Source of the DNA: Agroathelia rolfsii
Taxonomy: Eukaryota > Basidiomycota > Agaricomycetes > Amylocorticiales > Amylocorticiaceae
Direction: 5' to 3'
DNA length: 64,000 nt
Assembly (NCBI GenBank): GCA_018343915.1
Contig: JABRWF010000002.1
Span: forward strand, 5,518,001-5,582,000
The notes below the pieces were generated by a model. It ran no database searches. It saw nothing but the letters and a program-made list of their open reading frames with translations, and was not told where the DNA came from. Position 1 is the first letter of the stretch; each line of letters begins with the position of its first letter. The translations under genes were made by a program, and so were the position numbers. Shown piece after piece: positions 1 to 15,170 of the stretch.

Positions 1-166
1 CACCACCACTTTCTCTGGCCTCGCAACGCATTCAACTGCTGCTCACACTCCTTCACTTCTGATTCTCACCTTACCAGTCTCTGCACTCAACCGCAGTAGT
101 AGAGACATTTTTTCAACTTGCAGATTCAGAATAGTTTTGCATCCTACCCTTTCTCTCTCCTAGATC

Positions 167-1401
167 ATGACTATATCTTTTCTTTCACGCAGCGGCTCAC
201 GTATCCTATTTACACTGACTCTCGGAGTTGTCTTCGTATTTTTTCTCTTTGCCAAAGTCCCTTATGCGCCCGAATATGAGGAGCTAGGTGGACGCCCCTA
301 CCCTATAGGGCACTTGGCTAAACTATCGCAGCGTCTTGCTACTCAGCTCGCGCAAAGCGAGTACGACTATCAACAGGCGCTCTTGCAGCGCCAAGATTTG
401 ATTGCCAAGTTTGGCCCTACCAAGGATCGTGTAGATTCGTGAGTTTTGTCCCAATTTCTGTTCCTAGCTTTGATTTCTCACGGACTCGCCCCATAGTTTT
501 CCGACTCCGGAAAGCGGTGACTTCTACACGCTATGTATATACTTTAATTCTAATCTTCCATACTTGCGAGAGTGTTAATTGTCTCTCATCTATCCTGCAG
601 GGGATTTCTTCACGGCTTCCTATCGCTGCCCACACCGCCTTCGACGCGTCGGAACTCCCGGTGATGGCGGCAAGTGGGTCTGTGGGATGGAGGTGATCTC
701 CAGGAAAAAGAACTGTGTCGTTTACTCCATTGGTAACCCGGTCATCACCTCTGACTTTGATGTCTATCTTCTGATCTGGTTATGTTTAGGCATCAATGAT
801 GAGTCCTCATTTGAGGCTGACATATTATCGCTCGCTCCAGGCTGCCAGATCTATGGCTATGACTTCAGCGTCCCTCACTTTGGCCCCGAAATTACAGCAG
901 ACGCCAATCTCTCCTCGCGCGCCCATTTCTACCCATATGCCCTAGGTGGTGTTGACAATGCCGCTGGTGACCCACCTGTCTACACACTTTCGACACTTAT
1001 GAAATCAAACAATCACACCTTCATCGACGTACTCAAGATGGACATCGAAGGTGCTGAGTTCGAGACGCTCGAAGCGCTTATCAAGCCGCACCTCGAGCAT
1101 GGCGAGCCCTTGCCGTTCGGCCAGCTCCAGCTTGAGATTCACGCACGCAACTCGGACTATGCCCGGTTCGAGCGGTTCTTGGGATGGTGGGAGCAGCTCG
1201 AGGAGGCTGGTCTTAGGCCATTCTGGACGGAGCCTAATTTGGTTTATATCAATCTTGTGCCAGGCGTCAAACCCGAGCTCGCGGAGGTATACAGTATATT
1301 CTATTCTGTTTTCCCTTCAACTTGCACTAATGACTTGACTTGACTAGTACTCTTTCATTAACACTCGTGGTGACCATTCCTTACTCACTGGTCATCCGTA
1401 A
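167..1401 (+). CDS. METTL24/Methyltransf_22-like membrane-anchored protein
   Basis: Predicted 324-residue protein in five exons: 167-438, 515-534, 601-732, 790-1286 and 1348-1401 (TAA). Residues about 12-30 form one hydrophobic segment (signal anchor), so the protein probably sits in the secretory membrane with the domain in the lumen. A short coiled stretch follows. The C-terminal domain has the hallmarks I recall for this fungal family: a CPHR motif, GDGGKWVCG, YSIGINDESSFE, a DVLKMDIEG segment, FGQLQLEIH and a tail YSFINTRGDHS. Family knowledge: these resemble FkbM/METTL24-type SAM-dependent methyltransferases and are common in basidiomycetes; the substrate is unknown. Exon 2 is only 20 nt, but it is needed to restore GDFYTLWDFF. 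The 57-nt intron 733-789 is a multiple of three without a stop, so an unspliced form would still be translated. The start is the first ATG before the anchor. Confidence 0.8.
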
Positions 1402-2771
1402 ACAATGAAAATCGTCTCTAGAGTTTTTTGTTTTTACTTTTTCTGCATCATACCTACTGCGTAGGAACATGGACGCTCATGGACGCTTCACACGGACATT
1501 CACCATCACTTCGTTTAATTTATATTAGTATATGCTCACCCTTATCTAGTCGTGACCCATTTTACTCACCGTTTATTTGCTTAAAGTACCCCGTATACTC
1601 GCCAATCTTTTTTTTTGTGCCTAATTATTATGACACTGCAAAACGGCTTTGATCTCGTTCACTCCCGTCAGTCCCGTGAATCGCTTCATTGTAAATATAC
1701 TATACTGCAGTGGACGCCTGTTGCACAGACAAAACTGGAAAACACTCTAATTGAGCATATCCACAACGTGGTTTCCCTGGCAGATGCCATCCTCTGTACC
1801 ATGATCAGGACAGTGCGATGATGCGGTGATGAGATTGCAATCTCTCTGTATTGTAACCTCCGCTAGCATCTCCATCGTAACGGCCCAGGGAGATGCTGCT
1901 GGCATGACACCTTCTATATGGCTGGCAATGCCTGTATGCTTCTTGCCTGCTATCTATTATGATATAGCCCTGGGCGACTTGTTCATGTTGCTAAATCATG
2001 AAATGAGTGAAGCTTTGATGTCAACCCACCCCCCTCTTAGGGTTAGCTAAAGAAAATTTCTCTACTACTCGCTCAATCCTCAAGATCTTCAAATTAACTA
2101 TGACCAAATTATGCATATATGTATTTTCTATAAATCGGTTATAGGGAATGAATAAATATTTAAAATCGAGCAAATAGTAGAGTCTTTTGTTCTTTGCTAA
2201 CTCTAATAGGAGATGCAACATTTTAATGATGATATATCTACGATCTGTTCGTCAGAGTCATGTTAAAGATTACAGATATAATAATCAATTTTTTAGGATT
2301 ATTGCCTAATCATAGCTTTGATGAATCTTTTTGTAACTTGAAGATACAAAATAATAATAATAATATATTATCTTTGGCCCTGGCTCATGTGCCGGCTAGG
2401 CTAAGATGGAGCGGCAGTGCAGATGGGGTGAAAGCGCGTAGCGCTTTCCGAGCCTGGTTGGGTAGCGCCTGTGGAGAGATCGAGGCAAGCAGCAATCCCC
2501 AAACAGTAGGAGGGCAGCGATGCAACAAGCGAGCCTTGGTCCCCATGAGCAGAAAAAGGAGTTGCATGACTTACTGTAATTTATTTGGTGCTAGCCATTG
2601 GTGGCAACGTGCCTGCGGCATCTGATGTGATGTACACAATCTTTCACCTCTGGTTCAGCCTGAATGTATGGCACTTGGGTTTACACATGTTTGCATGGCC
2701 TATAGCCTTGTTTCTACATAAGGCCGGCGGCTTGAGCCATGTCTGAAGTCCTCTTTGTGAATGGTAGCACT
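1402..2771. other. Intergenic region, no convincing gene
   Basis: Only short, compositionally random open frames occur here. The 5' part is presumably the 3' untranslated region of the methyltransferase-like gene. The sequence turns AT-rich after about 2050. A palindrome at 2430-2448 is listed separately. Confidence 0.6.
2430..2448. repeat. Palindrome GAAAGCGC-gta-GCGCTTTC
   Basis: A perfect 8-bp inverted repeat with a 3-nt loop, in a GC-richer island inside AT-rich sequence. The same palindrome with a different loop (aga) occurs at 17786-17804, also preceded by GGGT. It may be a dispersed miniature element or its terminus; no target-site duplication was found by eye. Confidence 0.5.
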
Positions 2772-2965
2772 GTCAAAAGGTGCGCAAATTGGTCAAAAGG
2801 CCTGCATTAATTTCATTAAAAGATGCATAAGTTTGGTCAAAAGACGCGCAAGTTGGTCAAAAGACCTGCATGAATTTTTGTCAATAGATGCGCAAGTTGG
2901 TCACAGGACCTGCAGTTTTGGTCTAACGACCCGCATGAATTTTGTCAAAAGGACGCGCAAGTTGG
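2772..2965. repeat. Degenerate tandem repeat, 20/24-nt alternating unit
   Basis: About nine diverged copies of a unit starting GTCAAAAGRCSYGCA follow one another. Two flavours alternate: a 20-nt form (GTCAAAAGACGCGCAAGTTG) and a roughly 24-nt form ending TGCATGAATTTTT, giving a higher-order period of about 44 nt. Units differ by substitutions and small indels, so this is an old minisatellite. No protein reading of the array is recognisable. Confidence 0.75.
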
Positions 2966-5900
2966 TCACCATCAATGATGGTGGCAAAGTCTTTGTCATG
3001 CTTGAAATTTGGACACTTCTCCAAGCAATTGTCAAGGCCCATTGGCATAGTGTGCATTACAAGCAGTAAAGACAGTAAGGAAAGTGTCAGCAGGTGAAAA
3101 ACAAGAAAGCGAGCGCGGTCAGTCCTGGCAGCTGCAGAGAGAGAAGGTGCAGCCGCCAGCACCAGCACGCGCGGGCCAAAAACACCGCTTTGCGCCGACG
3201 TCGTGCCTCCTTGGCGCAAAGCATCCAGCACCGGTCATTTTGCGTGATACATTATCAATCATACATATAGCAAACCGCCTGACAACTTGAAATCATATTG
3301 ATCATGATTGGTACCAAGAAAACAGACATGATGCATAGATAGATGTGACGGCTAGTCACGAGATCGAAACAAAGAAAATAGTAGGCACAAGGGTTGGATT
3401 CGAAACTACTGTATCGCACACAAAGTAGGCAGGTATTTATACTAAAATACCGTCTCCTCCCAAGCCCATCGACCACATGCAACAGATAAGAAATACGACC
3501 GAGTATCACTGGGCAGAACAGAATATGAGATATTGACGAATGCCCGCTGCCCTGCAGCGCGGCAAGACTGATCCGACGTGGCAGGCTGTGACGAGTAGCG
3601 CTGCACCGTTACAATAGATCACATCACATATCAAGTGGAGCTCTTGATGAGACCTAATTTTTTGGCTTTATTAGACCACTGGCATAATTACAGGATGATG
3701 ATAGAATTTGAGTACTCCATATATTTTCTAGGCAACTGAGCAGGCCTTAGAGTCTCCACCACTTGATTACTATCTTCCATCCCGTCATCTTGTCTGCTAC
3801 AATATACAACTATGGGTTCATTGATTACAAATTCACTAGGACCGATGGAGATCGGCATTATTGTATCCACAGCGTAAAACTATTTGATTTTCTGTGCTAG
3901 GGACTATTATTTGAATATTTATTCTATTATCAGAATATACGGCGTTACGATCATGCAGACATACTTATATTATACAGATCCAGAATGCCATTCTAGTGAT
4001 GGTATTTTCATCAAGGTTTTCGTATGTGTAGTGCCCTATATTATAATGCTACCTTCTTAGGTCTGAAAATCGTGCATTTCTATAGGTTGGGACCCTTATG
4101 TTTGTAACCCTGCTTTAAGTTGGCTTGATAATTTTACTCAAGTACCTACATTGATAAAAAGGTCTCTCGATACTCTTCACGCCGTGCTGCTCCCACACTT
4201 TTTGTATGTTTATACCATCCAAGGCTATGCAGATTTTATGCAACTCGGCAGAGTAGTTTGGTCAGTCTAGAAGATGTTTAATTCTCGGGATATCTACGGA
4301 TTCCGTCTAACCAATATTTGATACAGGAGTTTCCCTGTGCGTATATTTTTTCTTTGGTGTAAGAATTTTTTAGGACAAACCCACAGCCAAGGCCCAGATA
4401 ATTGTAGGAGTGAGTTGCCTAACACCATTCCAAGTGTAATTTTCATCTTCATAAAAAACCAGGAGGGAATGAGCACCTGTGTACAATTGCAAGTTCATCT
4501 ATCCATTTTCCACTAGTAGTGAAACCTGCTATTTAATCTAACTTAGATTCTTGACAGCTTTTTTGCGTACAGAATTTACCGCAGTACGTCAAATTTATCA
4601 TTTTTGGTCTGGGTTTTCGTTTGTAAGTTAAGACTGCTAATATAACCTAACATTTTCAGTCGGCAAGAATCGTTTGGTTATACCACTCATTGCCGTGGGT
4701 TTATGATTTGTTCAACATGTAGTTGATTCATGCAATTAACATGCAAACCTAAATTCGAATCTCAGTGTTTATTGAGTATTATTCAGCTTGGTGTGCATCT
4801 TTGGCTGTATAGTTCATCATTGTTTCCCCTCATAACCATTCTTTTTTTCGTCGCCAATCTTCACAGGTTTTGCCTTAGGTACGATCTTTCCTTGAATTTT
4901 TTGTTTGGCTATTAAAGCAGTATTTCAATTAGCATATGCAGCTATAGAGTATGTGCCTATATGTTTGATATTTCTAAATTTGGATGGAACTAAGAAACTT
5001 GCATTTTGATGTTTCTTGTATCTACTTGGTGGTCCACCTATACTAGGCTTTCCCCAGATGTCAATCCTGACTCACTAGCCACATCAAGAATCTTTGTTGA
5101 GTTGCATCATGATTAATTCGCAACACATGATTTCATATTAATTTTATACAGCTTCTATGCGCTGGTTCATTAACCCCGATGATGTTATGTGATTCCATAA
5201 TTACAATATCTACCATTCATTACTTAAAGAAAAACCGAAGCGCGTTTTCAAGGTAAGCTGAAGAATATAGCACTTTTACTTACTGCTGGCAGATCTTCAA
5301 AAACTGAACACAATCACAGTGTAAATCGACTTATAAAGCGAACAGTAATATATGTTATGAGCTCCGGTATGTAGGTCCTTCAAGCATCAGAATCTCAATA
5401 CAACTGTGATACTGACACATATTGAAACTTGGAGGACTATTGACAACGTAAGATTTTCACCCCGCAAAACAAAAGCCCAGCTGTGTAATATCTGAGTCTA
5501 ATAGAATCTTTGCCGCCATTACTGTTGTTATGGTAAACATTCTTTGCTTTGCGACTGCAATATAACAAGCTGAGGTAATAACTTCAAACAGTTCGCCGCG
5601 CTCCCGAATACAATGGATTTTATACCATTTTATGTCATTATGGTTCGATGTAAGCCCTTGAAGTTTACCTCTATACCAGGGTTCCAACTAAAGACCATAA
5701 TATAATAATTTACTGCATCATAGTATTATCTTGTTCATTCATGTCTACGTAAGATATTGATGACATTCAGTTGCATCAATCATTACTCACACGTTCTAGG
5801 CTCAACTCACGTCGGTTCACAAGGCGGAATCTCAGACGAGGATCCACCGTTACAAATAATGTTATTAATCTGCCTCGCTTGGAGGGGGCTCGTATTTCAA

Positions 5901-6385
5901 TTTCGAATCATGGAGGCATTCAAATTTCAAACGCACTTTCGACTGAAACCAAAAATTCAGATTCAGCGATGATAGTAGGTAATTCATCAGGAGAAGAGTC
6001 AAATATTTTGGAAGAGTCATGGGTAGTTTAAAAGATCACTTCTTACATTTAGCTTATCAATAGTGGGAGTTTTTTCAAGTCTGGCATGGCGTTTTTACAT
6101 GATTCAATGATTTCATGTATAGTCGAAGTACATGTAGTTGAAGTGTTGTAGTTAGCCGAAGTTCAAGTTGCATTAACCTAGTCACGTGAGTAATGCCTTT
6201 TTTGGTGGTTCCAACATAACCTAGGATTCCTCCGCGCCTGTAGGATTTGTCGTACGACTTGGAGGAGTCTGTATGTAATTGACTGCACAAAGTCATACAT
6301 TCCCGTGTCACTTTGTTGTTCTCGTTCTCTCTCTGCTTTTGCCCTCTCATCTCACCTTAAATACCCGGGCTTAACGAAAAAAAAA
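2966..6385. other. AT-rich region without a recognised gene
   Basis: Mostly AT-rich sequence with short frames only. Contents that stand out are a 10-bp inverted repeat (3187-3196 / 3213-3222) and a coding-looking open stretch at about 5753-6031 on the plus strand; both are reported as findings. The last 150 nt carry the ERG9 promoter, with a TTAAATA element near 6358 about 28 nt upstream of its start codon. Confidence 0.5.
3187..3222. repeat. 10-bp inverted repeat with 16-nt loop
   Basis: GCTTTGCGCC at 3187-3196 is the exact reverse complement of GGCGCAAAGC at 3213-3222. It lies in a locally GC-rich patch. Its role is unknown; it could be a hairpin of a small non-autonomous element. Confidence 0.5.
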
Positions 6386-8153
6386 ATGGGTGCTACAAAA
6401 TGGCTCGCTCTCCTTTTCACACACCCTCAAGAATTTCGCACTCTCGTGCAATTCGCTCTCTACCATGAAAAGAAGCGCGACATTACCGCTCAGCAAGAAC
6501 ATCCAACGTCAGGGTGGGACAGACAGACAATGAGAAGATGCTGGGAACTTCTGGATATGACCAGCAGAAGCTTTGCTGCTGTCATTAAAGAGCTGGACGG
6601 GGATTTGGCACGCACTGTAAGTGTACATGATCCAAGGATTCACACACACACCAGCTGTCTTTCCAGAGAACGCGCTATGTCCCGTGTGTCCCCGTTTCAA
6701 CACCTAAATTTGTTTCTCCTCTCAGATATGCCTGTTTTATCTCGTCTTGCGTGGACTTGACACTATTGAAGACGACATGACAATACCTGACGAACAAAAG
6801 CAACCTCTTTTACGCTCGTTCCATGAACATGTAGTCACGCCAGGCTGGAAATTCACAGACTCAGGGCCGGATGAAAAAGATAGGCAACTGCTGGTGGAGT
6901 ACGACACCGTCGTTCCCGAAATCAATCTTCTGGCACCACAGTATGTATCAATCTGTAAATAATTCTCTGTACCATGCTGAGAGCTGACTCTCAACCTCAG
7001 CTACAAGGAAGTTATCCTGGACATCTGCAGAAAAATGGAAACAGGCATGGCGGACTATGCTCACCACGCCGCTACTTCGGACGGTGCCATCTACTTGGAT
7101 ACCGTTGCTGAGTACGATCTTTACTGCCACTATGTTGCAGGCCTTGTCGGTGAGGGCCTATCTGGGATCTGGTCTGCTTCAGGGAAGGAGGCTCCTTGGC
7201 TGAGCGAGCAACTTGAGCTGTCCAACTCTATGGGACTGCTCCTTCAAAAAGTGAACATCATCCGTGACTATCGTGAGGACGCAGAAGAGAAACGGTTCTT
7301 CTGGCCGCGCGAGGTCTGGGGCAAATATGGTTTCAAGGAGCTGCCTGAGCTATACCAGGTTATTGAAGCCGGGGGCGATGATGCTAAACGTGCCATGTGG
7401 GCTCAGAGTGGCATGGTCGTCGACGCACTGCGACACGCCACCGATGCGCTCGATTATCTGCAATTGCTGAAGAACCAGAGTGTTTTCAACTTCTGCGCTA
7501 TCCCTGCCGCTATGGCTATGGCTACGCTTGAACTATGCTTCATGAACAAGGAGATGTTTTTGAAGAACATCAAGATTAGAAAAGCCCAAGCTGCCTCGGT
7601 AAGCTGCTTGTTACTCACCAAATAGCGACCGTCCTGACAAGATTGGTGCAGCTCATCATGAAATCCACCAACCCTCGGGACGTGTGTTACATGTTCCGTG
7701 ACTACGCCCGCAAGATTCATCATAGGTCAGATCCTGCCGATCCCAACTTCCTGCGCATCTCCGTGGCATGCGGCAAGGTAACTATTAGATCTCACTGCAC
7801 GTCATCATTGCGCACTTGTTCACCTTTTAATAACCCAGATTGAGCAATGGTGTGAACACCACTACCCGTCCTTCATCAACCTCGGCGCAACCGGCCAGCA
7901 GATGTTCAATCCCGCCGACGCGCGCACGCGGATCGTGCAGGCGGACGAAAAACGGGACAAGGAGATGGAACGCGATGCGCGCCTGCGCGAGTTGCGCGAG
8001 AAGCGTGGCGCACAACCTTCGACGGTGGCGACAACCGATGCGAATGGTCAAGGCATGACAACCGAGTTAATGACCTACGTTGGCGGTGCGATTATCCTTG
8101 TGCTCGGTGTAGGCCTTGCTGTCATCTACACCGTCTTGTACTTTTCGGATTAA
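6386..8153 (+). CDS. ERG9: Squalene synthase (farnesyl-diphosphate farnesyltransferase)
   Basis: 494 residues in five exons: 6386-6616, 6726-6940, 7001-7598, 7652-7777 and 7839-8153. It condenses two farnesyl diphosphates to presqualene diphosphate and reduces this with NADPH to squalene, the committed step of ergosterol synthesis, on the ER membrane. Visible signatures: first Asp-rich motif DTIED (residues 89-93), YCHYVAGLVGEGLS, second Asp-rich motif DYRED (238-242; usually DYLED) followed by RFFWPREVW, and FNFCAIPAAMAMATL. The last 25 or so residues form a single hydrophobic anchor, as in all fungal ERG9 proteins; a charged Glu/Arg-rich linker precedes it. Length is normal for the family. 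The ATG follows an A-rich leader and all splice junctions keep phase with GT-AG borders. Convergent with the alpha-amylase gene. Confidence 0.95.
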
Positions 8154-8735
8154 TCAGTAGAGATTGGTGATGGAAGGAGGAGGGGAGGGGGGGTGTCGCG
8201 ACTTGCGGCTGCGGGTTGGATGCGACGCGCTATACAGTTCCTTATCGTATAATCTGTCATGGTTGGACGTACTTATATGTATCTTAGATCTTTGGCCAAT
8301 GATACCTTATAATTTTCGGCATTACATCAGGCATGTCAGATAGGCGCGATGACTCAACTCTTGATAGTGTTAAATAATGTGGCTTTCAGCAATGTGTGTA
8401 TAAACTCGTTGGTGTAATTGCTGCAAGTGTATTTGAAGAGCATCACATCATCCATGAAATAATACTGGTACTACTACCAGTGGTGTAGGAATGGGTTGAA
8501 AGAAGGGAACGGACGGATACATCTATCCAGGGAGATTCTAATATACCAACTGTCTTTTGCAAAAAAGAGTTATGTATAGGAAAATGAAAAAGGATGAGAA
8601 AAATGTCCAGCCGAAGTGTCCGCGTTCAAGGAGCTGTCTAAGAAAAGGCTAGTGGGACAGAAAGTCCAAGATAGAAAAGAGGACCATAATATGACGATCG
8701 AAGTTGAGTGGAGTTCGTGGGATCATTCCCAGCAC
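8154..8735. other. Convergent intergenic region ERG9/amylase
   Basis: Contains the two 3' ends of the facing genes. G-rich just after the ERG9 stop, then AT-rich. No additional gene seen. Confidence 0.6.
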
Positions 8736-11227
<2,492 letters not shown>

Positions 11228-12155
11228 GATGAGTGAAATACACACAAAAAATTAAGCAAAAGCTACTTGTAGCGTTCAAGGAGAGACAAAGAAAAGAGAG
11301 AAGGGAATGGATCGTGGGCAAGGAGTGGATAATATGCGATGGCGGCTGTGAATGGACGGGAAAGCTACACCGGGCCAAGCCTACCCTGAGACACGCCTTT
11401 TGCTCACTGCCGGCGTCGTTGGCGCCCTCCTTTCAACTGTTGCCATCGCTCAAAAATGCTCTCAATCACAAGTCTCTGCTGTAACCATCTGCCAATAGCT
11501 TTTTTTATGTTTATCGTCTTGGTTGTAGTGTCTCTGTCAGTGACTTGAGTTGTCTGTCTTTTCGTTCAACCGTCACTACGACGGCAAATAACTCACGGCA
11601 TCCCCATGGTCCTATCTCGACGTGCCCATACAATAGGACCATTCAAATACCTGCGACTTGTGGATCTCTCATGGTTCTCTGGATGAATTATTCCTCCCCC
11701 ATGCCGTGTGCACATGCAGCACACCCCTCAGCGGGTAAACGTGTCTTCAGACCCAACTTACTCCAGCAATAAATTTGATGATCTTTTGTGCCGTGTCTGT
11801 TATTTTTAACTCGAAACTGGATTCTCTGAAACAGATGTGAGGGGACCTGGACTCGCGGACTAGGCGCAAAGACACAGCGTTCGGTACTGCCAGTGCATGC
11901 TGACAATCACGTTCTCGAGGACATCCAAGGTTACTCAGTAGGGTATGTATGTCCATGGGCCCTAGCGCTAATATTGAGAACTCGCTAAACTTGAGGGCCA
12001 CTATTCTTACTGCTCTGCCCTTGCGTTTGTTCTTTCACTTGGAAAGATTATGTAATAAACAAAAAAAAAACAGTGAACAAGCACAAATAGTCAAATTGTA
12101 ATAAATATAAAAAAGTCTATTGCAGATATGGAAATTGGTAAATGTTGCCTCGCAT
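11228..12155. other. Intergenic region between two minus-strand genes
   Basis: Holds the amylase promoter at its left end and the 3' region of glutaminase copy A at its right end. No gene recognised. Confidence 0.55.
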
Positions 12156-15100
12156 TTAAGACAAGGTCCAGAGGAAGTTGAGAACGAGTGATGCCAGTGA
12201 TGCTATTACGAGTTGATTTGACGTAAACATAGCAATCCGACTTGCGCTGCTTTTATGCGTCGACGATGGAACACCAACAGACGTAGCGGGGCTAGGGAGA
12301 TTGCTTTTTACAGTTGGATTTACAACTGCAAAAAAAAAATTGGCTCGTAATCCAGCATTTCTAAGCGGCATGACAAGCAGTTTCAAAAACTCACCGAGGA
12401 GGGCAAGGTGCGAGCCCACTGTCATTCTTGCATACATTTTGTTGATACACACGCCCGTATCACTGTCATACCAGTCACAGAGAGGTGCATTTTCTTTCTG
12501 ACTTGCAATATAATTGAAAACAGAGTCCAGACATATCTTATCGCGTGTGTTTTCAGAGGTGGCGGTGGCAGCCGCAAACACCTGCCAGTCTATATTCCTA
12601 CATCACAAACTGGTCAGACAAAAAATTAAGAATATTCACCTGTCAAGGTATCCGTATTGCGACTGCCAATCCGCAAACCATAGTTATCTATGGTGAACAA
12701 GTTAGAATTTAATGACTAATAGGTGATATGAATTTGTGAATGACCCACCCTTAACTGTCGAGTACCAATGATCCTCTAGAAAAATATTAATTCTATATCT
12801 TTAAGAGCAATGGAATACTTACGCATTTGATAAACCGAATCATTGAAAAGATTCAGTTGGAGTAGTTTATCCGCGAATAAGTTATACATTGTCCCCCATC
12901 TATATGATTCTAGTCAGAAGGCAACATAAGAATGTTAAATTAGCTCATGTATACGATAGGTCATCCCCATACTGGACAATAATATGTTGTCAATTGCGCA
13001 AAATAAATAAACAAATAGAAAAGTCCTTAACTCACAAATAAGTTCAAATGACTACCATCGCTAGATGTCGCCTCTTGAACGATCTGAGAAGCATAATTCG
13101 TCGCAAGTGACTGCGGTGGCTTGGATGTCAATACTACGTTGCTATGCCCTTACTGCAAACATGTTCACCGAGTAATTAGTCGCATCTGACGCTTGGCCCA
13201 CAGCTGAAGCGATTTTTGACATTGCGCCAAGGCCAATGACGCCTTTAATGGCCAAATTAGTCAGATTGGCAATAGGATTTTCGAAGACGTCCGTAGTAAG
13301 TTGAGTAGGTGGATAAGGGGTGTTGCTAGCAAGAAATTCCGCCCATTGCTCAATTAGAGTGTACTAAAATAATAGTTACGAACTGTTTAGATGAAGAAGG
13401 TAAAAACAAGGAAATACTCACATATCGTGTGATATAAGTTTTATCCTGCGTCTTCAAATAATGGCTGTATAACATGATGATCATGTTTCCAGATTCTGTC
13501 GGAGCTTTTCAATAACAACGGAGTGAGCTTTTACAAGCTGATATTGAATTCACCTTCTACTGGCATTGGTATATTCGAAACGCCGTCCCCTGTCGCACGA
13601 GGATAAGCATTCCCCAAGTCGTGCGCAGCATATTGGGCTGGGTACAGACCCGGGGCGGCCTGGTATTCCAAAAGAGGTTTGAGTGCGTAACCCCCTAGAG
13701 CTGGATTTGTGTATAGGTAAACCGGCCAAGCGGGGTAAAGCACATCCGCTACGTTTACTGGAAGAGTGGACCCAGCTGATCCCTGAAGGTAAGCAAGAAA
13801 TGAGTGTTTTCGAATGGAAGTATGAGTTAGATCGCACAAGATCCCTGGTAAACACCAAAATGTCACTGGCGTTCCATTCACCGGAGGGGGTCTTCGAAAT
13901 TGTGATCTCGTTTCCAGAAAGCGCCTGAACGACAGCTACTGTCGTGATGAACGTGTATTCGCTAGATATGCTACTCGAATCACTGTATAGCCGGCTGTCA
14001 AAATCGTTCGAAGTAGATAATGCATCGAAGTAGCCATTATAATGAAATTCAATCTGTTCACACTCAGTGTCAACGATAAAACGATCTATTCAAAAGAGAA
14101 ATGAAAGAGAGACCAACAGCATCATTAATGGTTTGGAAACTGCTCCAAAAATACGCGCTTCTGTTTTGCATCTGGCCTTCCGATACAATATACTGTACCT
14201 GCGGATCACGTACATGGCCCAGTGTGAAAACGACGCTAGCAGGGCTACTCTGTGTAACATTTCCCAGGTCCTTAGCAAATGCAAATACTGGCCAGTCAGT
14301 ACTGATGGATCTAAAATCTGTATCTTGTGTATTGTTCAGATACCCGTAGCTGACGAACTGTTGGCGCAAGAGTATATCTTGACCAGTCTGCCAAGAGAGT
14401 CCAGTGTTGTTAGCAGTGGAGATGTACACGGAGCCGTACAGGATACGATCATTAGCCTCTTCAAAAAGCTGTTGATCTTGTAATTGGATCTGATGGGTCA
14501 CAATGGAAGAGCTTGTAGTTGTAGACCATGTAACATTCAAGCTGTCGAGGCTTGCGACCCATTCTGCACTGATGTCAGTATACACCTCGACCGAATGGGG
14601 CCCACCGTCATTAGATGATGCACTGAAGGAGTAGTAGGTGAAAGGAAGGGATTGCAAGGTCAAGTTGTTGGGCTGGACAGGGTTTAAGAATGAAGCAGTT
14701 ATGGTAACACTACCAGCAGTAAGGTTGAAAACACTCTGGGTCGATGAAAACTATGAGGAGAAAATAAACATTAATAGACGTCCATGATGCTAAAAAAAGT
14801 CTTGTATGTGAACTACCTCAGCCTGTGTGTTTTGTGTTGCTACCTTGTCCGCCTTAACGCTCGGAACCCCCATGATCATGTATGAAACATTGTCTACCCG
14901 GACATATCCCGCCCATCCAAGGGTCTATGGGCGTTTGAGTGAGTATCATTGCTTTGGTTTACTAAGACTAAATCTTACAGCACCATCCCAAAATGTCGGC
15001 CACCTAGCATTAAGGGCGGTGCCATTTCCCTGTGGCAGCCATGCAGATAGGTATGGTGATCGTACCGCAAGAGGATACGCAGGAGGGATAGTTGGGAGAA

Positions 15101-15170
15101 ACTTGGCGTAGATCGACTTGGAAAGAAGGAACCAAGTGACCGATACTGTAGCGAGGATAGGCTTCAGCAT
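12156..15170 (-). CDS. gtaA: Extracellular glutaminase A, copy A
   Basis: Intact GtaA-type glutaminase, about 700 residues in about 15 exons. The first three are 15170-14979, 14924-14817 and 14750-14118. The family hydrolyses L-glutamine to glutamate and ammonia outside the cell. A signal peptide (MLKPILATVSVTWFLLS) is followed by the family start PPAYPLAVRSPYLSAWLP and TLGWAGYVRVD. Then come the DUF5127-like part (NLTLQSLPFTYY, DISAEWV, TLGHVRDPQVQYIV) and the DUF4965/DUF1793-like part (AHDLGNAYPRATG, NLTNLAIKGVIGLGAM, SWGTMYNLFADKLLQLN, GSHLALLG). The end has a Ser/Pro/Thr linker and a hydrophobic tail (LVIASLASLVLNFLWTLS), compatible with a GPI anchor. All splice junctions I traced are GT-AG and keep frame. 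Domain names are recalled from family annotation; catalytic residues were not assigned. Confidence 0.85.

Noticed and set aside
2772..2965. Repeat array considered as a CRISPR array
   Set aside because: Repeats are contiguous with no unique spacers, units are diverged, and the genome is eukaryotic.
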